From assembly GCA_003501375.1 (NCBI GenBank), contig DNPO01000166.1:904-14165 (forward strand): 13,262 bases of DNA, in the 5' to 3' direction. Both the position numbers and the translations under genes were made by a program. Below the pieces are notes generated by a model that saw only the letters and a list, made by a program, of their open reading frames with translations, did no database searches and had not been told where the DNA came from. This document shows, piece by piece, positions 1 to 7,369 of the stretch; the first letter of the stretch is position 1, and each line of letters opens with the position of its first letter. The stretch is from Candidatus Sumerlaeota bacterium. GTDB taxonomy: Bacteria; Sumerlaeota; Sumerlaeia; UBA8349.

Positions 1-201
1 TGCAACCCATTGATTCACGGATGTTTTATGTCGCCATTGGTGACATAAATGGAAAAAAAGAGGCCGGGGAAGTCTGAATGCCTTGCGGATAAATCTCTGC
101 GGTTTGAAATTTGTAGATACGCGAAGAGGACAAAGGCTAACAAATAGGGCGAAACTGTGTTTTTTGTTTTTCTCATGAATTTCCTCACTTGAAAACCGGG
201 T
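1..201. other. upstream intergenic stretch with a short hairpin
   Basis: No gene is supported here. Positions 25-35 (TTTATGTCGCC) and 39-49 (GGTGACATAAA) pair as an 11-bp stem with one G-T pair and a 3-nt loop. No T-run follows on either strand, so it is not a standard terminator; it could be a protein-binding site or an mRNA hairpin. The rest is AT-rich, with T-runs near 160-176. I see no convincing -35/-10 pair for the next gene. Confidence 0.4.
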
Positions 202-2835
202 GTGTTTTCGTTTAAGATGCCTGCCATGACTACGACATCCACCTTCCAATCCCCCCATCTCCATACCATCGAACAAGCGCTACGAGCCAATCGCGTTCCT
301 GCGGCGATTGCGGCCTTCCAAGAGTTAACGCTGGTGGGGCTTGCGCCTGCTAAACTGGCATCAGCCGTCAGTGACATTGCGCTGGCCTTGATCGACGACC
401 TATATGTGGCTGAGGTCACGGCATTTGCTACCGCGCTCGGTCAACTGCAAGGTTGCCCGGCTGGTCAGGGTGTGCTCTCCGCGCTGGAACTGGCCATGCA
501 GCCGATTAATAAGTGGCGAAAGAATCTGCGTGACATTGCCACGGAGCGGCGCGCGCGCGATCTGCGCACGCTGGTGCGTTCGCGCGACATTAACGGCGCA
601 TCCAAAGCGGCAGTGGCTATTTTGAGCACAGGCAGCAGTGATGATATGCGTACCCGTTTGTCTCGCCAGTTGGGCGCGATTCTGGGATCAATGGCCAATG
701 ATGCAGAGCGTGCGGTGGAGGTGATGAAGACGCTGCCTGGTGCGTTGAAAAATTCTGGTTATACTGACGAACATTGGATGGCGTTGAAGGCGTCGTTTCA
801 AGATTCACAGAAGGGCCTGTCCATGACGGCGTTGGCGCAGTCGGAAATGCAATGGAATCGCATGCACACCGACGCGGTGGTGGAACTGATGCGGACGCTG
901 CCGGGACGCGCGGTGGTGGGTGAGCCGTCAGCGGAATTGGAACAACGAGCGTATACCGCAATGCACGCGGTGGCAGCGGCGTATTTTCAAGACCCGCAGG
1001 CGGTGGATTTCAATGATGTGGCGCGGATTTATCAGGAGTTTTGTCCCGCAGATGAGCGGAAAACGGGGCCGGTGGAGGGTGTGGAGGACTCCGCGTTCCA
1101 GCGCATGGTGGCACCTGACCGCTTAGTTTCCGTTCGCGTGCTGCGCCGTCTGGGTGAAAAAGAGCGTTTGGTGGATATCGTGCTGACGTTGACGAAAACA
1201 GGTGCGGATGACAAAACCGCTGAGTTTTTAGTGCACCTGATGGGTGGTCTTTCCAACGAAAAGTTTTTCCCCTTTTTGCAGCAGGTCATGCGCGAAAAAC
1301 GCCCGGATCGAATTTTGTCCGCAGCGGTCGATTCGCTCGGCCGCATCGGTGGCGACAATGCCGTGCGGGCATTGCTGTCGGCAATTTCCGATGGCGCCAA
1401 GGCGCGCGTGGTGGATCCGCCGCTGGAGCGCAGGTTGGTTGTCGTGCTGGCGGGCTTGGGGCGTATTGCCCGTAGTCCGAAAATAACTCCGGAGCAACGT
1501 GATTTCATCGCGACACAAACCTTCCAGTTGCTGCCTGAGAGTCGCACGCTCAGTCGTTCCGCGTTGTCTAATCTCTGCTCGTTCAAACCCGGCGCGTTGT
1601 GCCAGGAAGCGCGCATGATGGCGGTGCGCCACCTGGTGGACAACCTGTGGTCGATGGATATGCGCAGCAAGTTGACCAAGGGCGATGAAAACCAAAAGAG
1701 TGAATTGGGGTTCCGCGCAGAACTGGTGACCATCCTGAACAATCTGGGACAGGCAAACCTGCCGTTGTTGTTACTGGAAGCGCAAAAACGCGTTGCGCAA
1801 TATTCTGCGGGCGCTTACTGGGCAATGGGCGAAACATTGCTCAAGACCGCCAATGAGTCTGCGTTGCCGCTGCTGAAGCAATTGATTATGAACACCTTGC
1901 AAATGGATGACAGCAAGGTGCCGGTTCAGATGCGTGAAACATACTACGACGTTTCCAAAGATGCGTTTGTGCCGATCAGCCGCGACAAGGTTCTGTACTC
2001 GCTGGTATTTGCGGTGGATAAAAATTGCGGAGAGAAGGGCAACGAATTCTTGCGCGACATCGCGCGGCGTGTGCGCAAGCGCGAGTTCGAGATGCCCGGT
2101 TCGGAAACCGAGTCGTTTTTGGGCGGTTTGATCGTATCGGAAATTGCGGCATTGCGTGCGGAAGAAGAGGCGGAGGCTGCTACAGCCGCATCCACGCAAT
2201 CGCGGCCCCGCTCCGGCGAAGCGGTGAAGAGTTTGCTCAAAGATGCGCTGGGCAAGGGGTTGTTTGGTGTAAAAATAGAAAAGCGTATTTCTGCCATTCA
2301 GGAACTGGGTGCGCGTGCGGAGTTGGAAGCGATTCCCGCGCTGTGCGAGTTGCTGGATGCAACCGATGTGGTTTTGCGCGGCGCGGCAGAAACAGCGCTT
2401 ACCAAGATCGTAAATCCCGCAAGTCCGGGGCAAACGTACGGCATTGCGGTATATGATATGTTGCATTGCTTGGAAAAAGCGTCTGATGCGCGTGTCCGTG
2501 CCATTACTCTTTTCTTTGCGCGGCAGCGTCCGACACAGGCGCCGTTACAGCCTCTGTTGGAACGTTTTGTTGCGACAGAAGACAGCGAAAAACTGAAACG
2601 GTTGGTCATGGCAATCGAACGGGAACCGATTCCCGCAAGTACTCCCACGGCATCCGCTGGCGCTGGTATAGCAGTCGCGGGCGCTGATGCGGTGGATGGT
2701 GATGGCGCACCCAAGCCGGCCGTACGGCAAAAAACGCCGCAGGAAATTCTGGCCTTGAAACAGCAATATTTCGCCGAACGTAAGGCGTGGATTGCAAGTG
2801 GTAAAAAAGGCCCGGAGCCAAAGATGCCAGCGTAA
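202..2835 (+). CDS. large HEAT-repeat domain protein, function unknown
   Basis: The frame encodes about 877 residues, mostly helical, with no signal peptide or membrane segment, so it is probably cytosolic. Two stretches read as HEAT-type repeats: residues about 374-420 (AAVDSLGRIGGDNAVRALL followed by a second helix pair) and about 694-737 (RISAIQELGARAELEAIPAL, then LRGAAETALTKIV). HEAT repeats form superhelical scaffolds for protein-protein contacts, so a scaffolding role is inferred. An acidic and Ala/Ser linker (about 654-675) and an Ala/Gly/Pro-rich linker (about 809-845) separate the core from a basic tail ending in GKKGPEPKMPA. The start is uncertain: GTG at 202, ATG at 217 and ATG at 226 are in frame and none has a clear Shine-Dalgarno; ATG 226 (MTTTSTFQ) is a plausible true start. 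A promoter-like sequence for glgA follows directly, so this gene is probably not in the glgA transcript. I do not recognise a named family. Confidence 0.85.
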   Translation: MFSFKMPAMTTTSTFQSPHLHTIEQALRANRVPAAIAAFQELTLVGLAPAKLASAVSDIALALIDDLYVAEVTAFATALGQLQGCPAGQGVLSALELAMQPINKWRKNLRDIATERRARDLRTLVRSRDINGASKAAVAILSTGSSDDMRTRLSRQLGAILGSMANDAERAVEVMKTLPGALKNSGYTDEHWMALKASFQDSQKGLSMTALAQSEMQWNRMHTDAVVELMRTLPGRAVVGEPSAELEQRAYTAMHAVAAAYFQDPQAVDFNDVARIYQEFCPADERKTGPVEGVEDSAFQRMVAPDRLVSVRVLRRLGEKERLVDIVLTLTKTGADDKTAEFLVHLMGGLSNEKFFPFLQQVMREKRPDRILSAAVDSLGRIGGDNAVRALLSAISDGAKARVVDPPLERRLVVVLAGLGRIARSPKITPEQRDFIATQTFQLLPESRTLSRSALSNLCSFKPGALCQEARMMAVRHLVDNLWSMDMRSKLTKGDENQKSELGFRAELVTILNNLGQANLPLLLLEAQKRVAQYSAGAYWAMGETLLKTANESALPLLKQLIMNTLQMDDSKVPVQMRETYYDVSKDAFVPISRDKVLYSLVFAVDKNCGEKGNEFLRDIARRVRKREFEMPGSETESFLGGLIVSEIAALRAEEEAEAATAASTQSRPRSGEAVKSLLKDALGKGLFGVKIEKRISAIQELGARAELEAIPALCELLDATDVVLRGAAETALTKIVNPASPGQTYGIAVYDMLHCLEKASDARVRAITLFFARQRPTQAPLQPLLERFVATEDSEKLKRLVMAIEREPIPASTPTASAGAGIAVAGADAVDGDGAPKPAVRQKTPQEILALKQQYFAERKAWIASGKKGPEPKMPA

Positions 2836-2848
2836 TTTTGATGAAATG

Positions 2849-2877
2849 TAGACAGCATAGGCGCGATGGACTATAAT
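2849..2877 (+). promoter_or_regulatory. sigma70-type promoter of glgA
   Basis: TAGACA (2849-2854) lies exactly 17 bp before a perfect TATAAT (2872-2877). This matches the housekeeping consensus in 11 of 12 bases with optimal spacing. Transcription would begin near 2884, leaving a leader of about 85 nt before the chosen glgA start. Confidence 0.75.
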
Positions 2878-2885
2878 CCAAAACA

Positions 2886-2913
2886 GCCGATCCATTGGAG
2901 TGCATGAATCGGC
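2886..2913 (+). promoter_or_regulatory. hairpin in the glgA 5' leader
   Basis: GCCGAT (2886-2891) pairs with ATCGGC (2908-2913). After one mismatch, CAT (2893-2895) pairs with ATG (2904-2906), closing an 8-nt loop. The structure would begin at or near the 5' end of the predicted transcript. The ATG within it (2904) is in frame with glgA. It could stabilise the mRNA or affect initiation; no riboswitch family is recognised. Confidence 0.4.
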
Positions 2914-2954
2914 GTGTGTGGATTTTTCGTGGTTATAAAGAAGAAGTGCTACCT

Positions 2955-2963
2955 AAGGAGGAA
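2955..2963 (+). promoter_or_regulatory. Shine-Dalgarno that fixes the glgA start
   Basis: AAGGAGGAA ends 6 nt before ATG 2970. It supports this start over the longer in-frame options TTG 2895 and ATG 2904. The same 12-base string GGAGGAATTTTC precedes the start of the DUF4139-like gene at 10590. Confidence 0.85.
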
Positions 2964-2969
2964 TTTTCC

Positions 2970-4469
2970 ATGACCGATCGCCTGAACGTTCTTATAGTCG
3001 CTTCCGAGGTTTCGCCTTACGCCAAAACGGGTGGGTTGGCGGACGTCACAGCGGCGCTTGCCATTCAGTTAAAAAAACGTGGGCATGATGTACGGGTCAT
3101 CCTTCCTTACTACGCCAGTATCCGCGGGAAAAATCTTCCGTTGGACTCCGCGCTGGAATCCATGTGCGTGCGCATGGGCGGCAACAATGAGGAGTGGTGC
3201 AAAGTGCTGCACATGGATACCGCCGACGATGTTCCGATTTATTTTGTTGAGCACCATGCGTTTTTTGACCGCTCGGGCCTGTACCATGATGAGGCCATGC
3301 ACGACTATCATGATAACCCCCGTCGTTTTTCATTTCTCTGCCGCGCGGCGTTGCAGTACTGCATGGACGCGCACTTCAAACCGGACATTGTTCACGCGCA
3401 CGACTGGCATACCGCGTTGTTACCCGCGTACCTGAAAGTCTGGTTTTGGGATCACGAATATCTCGGTCACGCCGCATCCGTGCTCACTGTTCACAACGCC
3501 GCACACCAGGGCGTCTACCCACACAGTCAGTACGGTTACTTTGGTCTGGGCGAGCAGGCGTTCACGCCTGACCGCTTTGAGTCCTGGGGGCAGGTCAACA
3601 TTCTCAAGGGCGGCATTGCCTACTCGGACATGGTGAACACGGTTAGTCCCGGTTACGCCAAAGAGATTACCACCCCGCACGGTGGCTTTGGGTTGGCGCC
3701 GTATTTTACCGCCAAGGGTGACGCGTTTTGTGGCGTGCTGAACGGCGTGGACTACGCCAACTGGTGCCCCGAATTGGACGCGACCATTCCGGCCAAGTTT
3801 TCCGTGAAAGATATGGCGGGCAAAGCCGAGTGCAAGCGTGCGTTGCAGAAGGCGTTCAAACTCGAAGTCCGTGATGACGTGCCGATTGTCGGCGCTATCG
3901 GTCGCTTTGTTACGCAAAAGGGCTACCACCTCGTGCGCGGCACGATTGAAGAATTGCTCTGGGACGTTCCAATGCAGTTTGTTATTCTCGGCAGCGGCGA
4001 TTGGGAAAATACCAGTTACTTCGGCATGCTGCCGGGGCGCTGTCCCGGACGCGCCGGTTCCTATATCGGGTACAGCGAAGAGATCGCGCACCTGATCGAA
4101 GCGGGCAGCGATTTTTTTCTGATGCCGTCGATGTTTGAACCGTGTGGCTTGAATCAACTTTACTCGTTACGGTACGGCACGCTGCCGATTGTTCACGCGA
4201 CCGGCGGGTTGGACGACACGGTGGAGCAGTATGACGAGCAGACAGGCGACGGCACGGGCTTCAAATTCCACGCGCCCACCCCGCACGCGCTTTACAACAC
4301 GGTGCGTTGGGCGGTGAGCACGTGGCACGACCGCAAACCGCACATGAAGATGATGATGGAACGGGCCATGCAGCGCGACTTCTCGTGGGAACATGCCGTG
4401 CATGACTATGAAGCGCTGTACCAAAACGCCATTCAGAAAAAAGCAGAGTATGACAATTACCACTCCTGA
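2970..4469 (+). CDS. glgA: glycogen synthase (ADP-glucose starch/glycogen synthase, GT5)
   Basis: The 499-residue product is of normal length for bacterial GlgA, which adds glucose from ADP-glucose to the non-reducing end of alpha-1,4-glucan in the cytoplasm. The N-terminal GT5 domain carries K19-TGGLADV-26, the ADP-glucose-binding loop. It also has VHAHDWHT (about 141-148), TVHN(A)A(H)QG near 173-180, LKGGIAYSD near 212-220 and LNGVDYANW from about 257. The C-terminal Rossmann half has GRFVTQKG (311-318), whose Arg312 and Lys317 match the conserved phosphate-contacting pair, and MFEPCGLNQLYSLRYGTLP with Glu390, followed by TGGLDDTV. ATG 2970 is chosen for its strong Shine-Dalgarno and because GlgA proteins begin just before the first beta strand (LNVLIVASEVSP). 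A consensus promoter lies upstream, and the downstream glycosyltransferase overlaps its end by 20 nt. No other glycogen genes are visible in the window. Confidence 0.97.
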   Translation: MTDRLNVLIVASEVSPYAKTGGLADVTAALAIQLKKRGHDVRVILPYYASIRGKNLPLDSALESMCVRMGGNNEEWCKVLHMDTADDVPIYFVEHHAFFDRSGLYHDEAMHDYHDNPRRFSFLCRAALQYCMDAHFKPDIVHAHDWHTALLPAYLKVWFWDHEYLGHAASVLTVHNAAHQGVYPHSQYGYFGLGEQAFTPDRFESWGQVNILKGGIAYSDMVNTVSPGYAKEITTPHGGFGLAPYFTAKGDAFCGVLNGVDYANWCPELDATIPAKFSVKDMAGKAECKRALQKAFKLEVRDDVPIVGAIGRFVTQKGYHLVRGTIEELLWDVPMQFVILGSGDWENTSYFGMLPGRCPGRAGSYIGYSEEIAHLIEAGSDFFLMPSMFEPCGLNQLYSLRYGTLPIVHATGGLDDTVEQYDEQTGDGTGFKFHAPTPHALYNTVRWAVSTWHDRKPHMKMMMERAMQRDFSWEHAVHDYEALYQNAIQKKAEYDNYHS

Positions 4470-5595
4470 TCCGCGACGGATTTTGATTCTCAACAGCGCG
4501 CGGAAATGGATTGGCGAAGCGGCGCACTCGGTGGCAATGGCCGAGACGTTGCTGGCGCGTGGACACCATGCGATTCTCGGGTTGCGTGCGGGATTTGAAC
4601 CCGAGCAACGCGTGCGAAAAGCCGGGTTGCCGTACGAACCGTTTATCATGAACAGCCGCTTTACCGGCTACCATGATTTGTGCGATATTTTCCATCTGCG
4701 CCGTCTGGTACGCAGGGAACGCATCGACCTCATCATCTGTAATCGCGGCAAGGATCACTGGCTGACTGCGGGTGCGCGGGCGTTCGGTATGCGCGCTCCC
4801 ATTCTGCGCTTTCGCCATGTGGTAACGCATATGCACCAGCACTTGGCAAACGGCGCGCTCTTTCGCTTCGCAACGAACGGCGTTGTTTGCGTTTCAGACG
4901 CGGCGAAAGCGTCGCTCGGAACTTATGCGGCATCGGTCGGGCCAAAGCGCCGTCCCGCTCGCGTGATTTACTCCTCGGTGGATTCTGAAAAATTCAATCC
5001 GTCAAATCGCAATCAGGCAACGCGTGACGCGCTCGGCATCAAAGCAAGCGATGTGTTGATTACTTTGATTGCGCGTTTTCAGCGCATCAAAGGGCAGGAA
5101 TACTTTTTAAAAATCGCAGCAGCCCTGCACCAACGCTGCCCCAACACGCGCTTTCTGATGGCGGGACGCGGAAGCCAGAACCTGATTGATAAGTACTGGG
5201 CACAGGCCGATGCGCTGGGATTGCCACGCGAAGCGTTGCGGATTGAAGGGTGGTTGCCGAACTTGCCGGAAGTGATGGCGTCGTGTGACATTGGCACCGT
5301 AACCTCGCTGGGGTCGGAAGGCTCCAGCCGCGCATCGTTGGAATACATGGCATCGGGCATACCCGTGGTAGCAACGCGCGTGGGTGGCATCCCGGAAATT
5401 TTGCGGGACGGCGTGGAAGGTTATCTCACTGAGCCGCGCGCGGTAGAGGAAATGGTGGACAAACTAGAAAGTTTGGTAAAAGACTCCGCGCTTCGTTCGC
5501 ACATGGGCGCGGCGGGACGCCATGAAGCCGAAACCCGTTTCCACCCCGAGCGCTGGATGAGCGAATTAGAAGCCGAGTTTGCGGAAAATTTATGA
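4450..5595 (+). CDS. GT4-family glycosyltransferase
   Basis: The 381-residue protein has a two-Rossmann GT-B fold. An N-terminal glycine/alanine-rich loop follows the first strand (RILILNSARKWIGEAAHS). The C-terminal nucleotide-sugar half carries ARFQRIKGQEYF with Arg209 and Lys214, FLMAGRGSQ, and the E-X7-E signature Glu290...Glu298 within SEGSSRASLEYMASGIPVVA, followed by TRVGGIPEIL. These mark a retaining GT4 enzyme. The RFRHVVTHMH stretch resembles the acceptor-side region of some envelope polysaccharide transferases, so a lipopolysaccharide or surface glycan role is possible; the substrate cannot be read. ATG 4450 lies inside the last codons of glgA in another frame (20-nt overlap), which suggests translational coupling. 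The longer in-frame option from 4393 would extend the overlap and adds a non-homologous basic leader. Confidence 0.88.
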   Translation: MTITTPDPRRILILNSARKWIGEAAHSVAMAETLLARGHHAILGLRAGFEPEQRVRKAGLPYEPFIMNSRFTGYHDLCDIFHLRRLVRRERIDLIICNRGKDHWLTAGARAFGMRAPILRFRHVVTHMHQHLANGALFRFATNGVVCVSDAAKASLGTYAASVGPKRRPARVIYSSVDSEKFNPSNRNQATRDALGIKASDVLITLIARFQRIKGQEYFLKIAAALHQRCPNTRFLMAGRGSQNLIDKYWAQADALGLPREALRIEGWLPNLPEVMASCDIGTVTSLGSEGSSRASLEYMASGIPVVATRVGGIPEILRDGVEGYLTEPRAVEEMVDKLESLVKDSALRSHMGAAGRHEAETRFHPERWMSELEAEFAENL

Positions 5596-5787
5596 TTCCC
5601 GCGTAATCTACCATTTTGCAAATCCTTAGGTTGCAACCGTCCTTCCTATACAGTTTCAAAAATAAGAGAAACTCATTCTTTGGGGTTTGTATTTTTCTTC
5701 GTATTTTTAGTGGTGAAAAAGGATTTAGTTGTTTTTCTCCGGGAGAAAGGCTTGATTCCTTACCACACTTCCAGTAGATTTTTTCTG

Positions 5788-6684
5788 ATGATGAAGAAGC
5801 GTATACTCACTCTCTCCTTTCTCCTGATCCTTGCCGCGGGTATTCCCGGTGCGCTTTGGATTGCCGAACAGACGCACCGAGTCCCTGCCGTGGTGGATCG
5901 AACCGCCAATGCCACTTCCAATGCGCAGGCAGCGCTTTCGCCCGTGGTTCGTTTTTTTAGTTGGGGGGCGGATAGTTTGTCAGGCATGCTGGAATACTTT
6001 GTGCAGAGTGGAACTATACGCAAAGAAAATTCCGCCCTGTCTCGCGAAGTAGCGAAGTTGCAAGCGGACAATCAAATGTTACGTGAGGCCATTAGCAAAT
6101 ACAAACGCTTGGAAGTATCGGCAGAAATAGCCGAATTGAATAATTGGAAAGCCATCCCTGCCGACGTGATTGCGTGGAATAGCCGCAGTTGGTCGCACAG
6201 TTTGGTTATCAATCGCGGAACCAATACGAAGGTGGAAGTTGGCGATCCGGTTTTGTATATGAATGGGCTGGCGGGCGTGGTTTATCGTACCACACCGTGG
6301 ACGGCTACGGTGCAGTTGCTGACCGATTCGCGCACTGCCATTGGTGTTTGCGTGGGGGATGGTAATGAAGCCGGCATGCTAATGGGATCAGGCTCAAACG
6401 ACCATTTAGAAATCACGCTGAAAAATCCCTCTGCTAAATTACGCAGCGGAGACAAAGTGGTGAGTTCTGGCATGACCAATTCCCTGTATCCGCGTGGACT
6501 GCCTATAGGCGTGGTTGCTGAATTGACTGCAAATCCTTTTGGTGATTCCGTGGGAATGGTTCGTCCTTACGTCAGTTTTGGGCAGATGCAGGAAGTGGTT
6601 GTGTTAAAAACCGGGCGTTCGCAAACCTCAACGGGACCAACTTCTGCCGCAGTGAATGGAAATGAAGCCGATGAAGCGCCATGA
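5788..6684 (+). CDS. mreC: rod shape-determining protein MreC
   Basis: The 298-residue product has the MreC architecture. A short basic start (MMKKR) is followed by one membrane anchor (about 6-25), a periplasmic coiled coil (about 77-115, IRKENSALSREVAKLQADNQ), and a two-lobed beta domain. The beta domain contains VINRGTNTKVEVGDPV, GLAGVV, QLLTDSRTAIGV, LRSGDKVVSSGM, LYPRGLPIGVV and PYVSFGQMQEVVVL. MreC links the cytoplasmic MreB filaments to the wall synthases RodA and PBP2 during elongation. The C-terminal 20 or so residues are a polar Ser/Thr/Asn tail. ATG 5788 or 5791 is preferred. The frame stays open back to a TTG at 5680, but that would put about 36 unusual residues before the anchor. 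No strong Shine-Dalgarno is visible. mreB is not upstream; the GT4 gene is, after a gap of about 190 nt. mreD overlaps the end. Confidence 0.93.
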   Translation: MMKKRILTLSFLLILAAGIPGALWIAEQTHRVPAVVDRTANATSNAQAALSPVVRFFSWGADSLSGMLEYFVQSGTIRKENSALSREVAKLQADNQMLREAISKYKRLEVSAEIAELNNWKAIPADVIAWNSRSWSHSLVINRGTNTKVEVGDPVLYMNGLAGVVYRTTPWTATVQLLTDSRTAIGVCVGDGNEAGMLMGSGSNDHLEITLKNPSAKLRSGDKVVSSGMTNSLYPRGLPIGVVAELTANPFGDSVGMVRPYVSFGQMQEVVVLKTGRSQTSTGPTSAAVNGNEADEAP

Positions 6685-7198
6685 TCTGGCTGAAGTAACT
6701 TCGAGCAACTGGCCCCAGTTTTTTCTGGGTGCCCTGCTGGTTTTGGCAGGCCTGCTGCTGGATCAAGTCGTGCTGCCACGCATGCTGATGGGATTTACCG
6801 GTTTTCGTTTTTTGGAAGCAACCGTGGCGTTATGCGGTATTCGCGGAGGGCTGTGGCGCGGAGTCCTGGCTGGTTGGCTGGCTGGAGCGCTTCTGGCATC
6901 GCTCACCACGGAATACGTTGGTTTTTCCATCATGCACATGGCATTGTTGGGCGCAGGCGCTGGGTTGTGTTCGGGCATGGCCAGTCTGAACTTGCCTTGG
7001 TTGGAAGCGGGGATGGTATTGGCACTCTTGCTGGTAGACAGCATCGTAAGCGGTTTGGTGGGATGGATGCTCTGGTCGGCTACTCCGTCCATTGAATATG
7101 TGGGGATTCCGATTACAGCGCTGGCACTGGGCGCTTTCCGCACCTGGTTTCTGTTCATTGCCAGGCGACCGCGGACCAACGGAAGCAGGATGATTTAG
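6656..7198 (+). CDS. mreD: rod shape-determining protein MreD
   Basis: The product is a small, very hydrophobic membrane protein of up to 180 residues, in the MreD size range, placed directly after mreC. Predicted membrane stretches lie at about 20-40, 50-62, 66-83, 92-108, 116-140 and 147-168, with a basic C-terminus (ARRPRTNGSR). MreD is an inner-membrane partner of MreC in the elongation complex; its sequence is poorly conserved, so the call rests on size, topology and position. In-frame ATGs at 6656, 6662 and 6671 are all possible. The first overlaps mreC by 29 nt and the last by 14 nt, so coupling to mreC is likely in each case. Confidence 0.85.
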   Translation: MEMKPMKRHDLAEVTSSNWPQFFLGALLVLAGLLLDQVVLPRMLMGFTGFRFLEATVALCGIRGGLWRGVLAGWLAGALLASLTTEYVGFSIMHMALLGAGAGLCSGMASLNLPWLEAGMVLALLLVDSIVSGLVGWMLWSATPSIEYVGIPITALALGAFRTWFLFIARRPRTNGSRMI

Positions 7199-7267
7199 CA
7201 CGGTTTTGTCAAAGTTAAGAACGCTCTAACACGATTTTATCAGATGGTGTTTTTCGTTGTTGTAGTA

Positions 7268-7306
7268 AGCCCCAACGGGGCTATCAACTGTAGCCCCGTT
7301 GGGGCT
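7268..7306. repeat. perfect 16-bp inverted repeat (REP-like palindrome)
   Basis: AGCCCCAACGGGGCTA (7268-7283) and its exact reverse complement (7291-7306) flank a 7-nt spacer. Each arm is itself a small hairpin (AGCCCC/GGGGCT around AAC). No T-run follows, so it is not a standard intrinsic terminator. Similar AGCCCCAACGGGGCT units occur as dispersed extragenic repeats in several environmental bacteria (from memory). It sits between mreD and the probable rodA start and would form a stable hairpin in a shared transcript. Confidence 0.85.
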
Positions 7307-7350
7307 GAAAGCAACATCTGGCAAAGTAGTGCTCATTGGCTGCTATTTTT

Positions 7351-7356
7351 AAGGAA
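7351..7356 (+). promoter_or_regulatory. candidate ribosome binding site for rodA
   Basis: AAGGAA lies 13 nt before GTG 7370. The spacing is longer than ideal, but it is the only purine-rich Shine-Dalgarno-like site after the palindrome and before the first membrane helix. Confidence 0.4.
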
Positions 7357-7369
7357 AGCGCACTCCATC

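Noticed and set aside
15..419. Minus-strand frame of 134 codons at the left edge
   Set aside because: It runs antisense through the start of the HEAT-repeat gene, lacks a recognisable domain or ribosome binding site, and its C-terminal half reads AT-rich non-coding DNA.
1032..1742. Long minus-strand frame inside the HEAT-repeat gene
   Set aside because: It is the antisense shadow of a helical, GC-richer coding region; no domain or start signal is seen.
3420..4157. Long minus-strand frame inside glgA
   Set aside because: It is the antisense shadow of a clearly coding GT5 gene, with no family resemblance.
5734..5748. Palindrome TTTCTCC-G-GGAGAAA upstream of mreC as a regulatory hairpin
   Set aside because: A 1-nt centre cannot form an RNA loop with the full stem. 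It could be a protein site, but nothing else supports this.
7268..7306. Palindrome as an intrinsic terminator between mreD and rodA
   Set aside because: The stem is strong, but neither strand has a T-run immediately after it.
7244..7369. Upstream in-frame ATG as the rodA start
   Set aside because: It would translate the palindrome and a non-conserved stretch before a normal RodA N-terminus; the downstream GTG is preferred.
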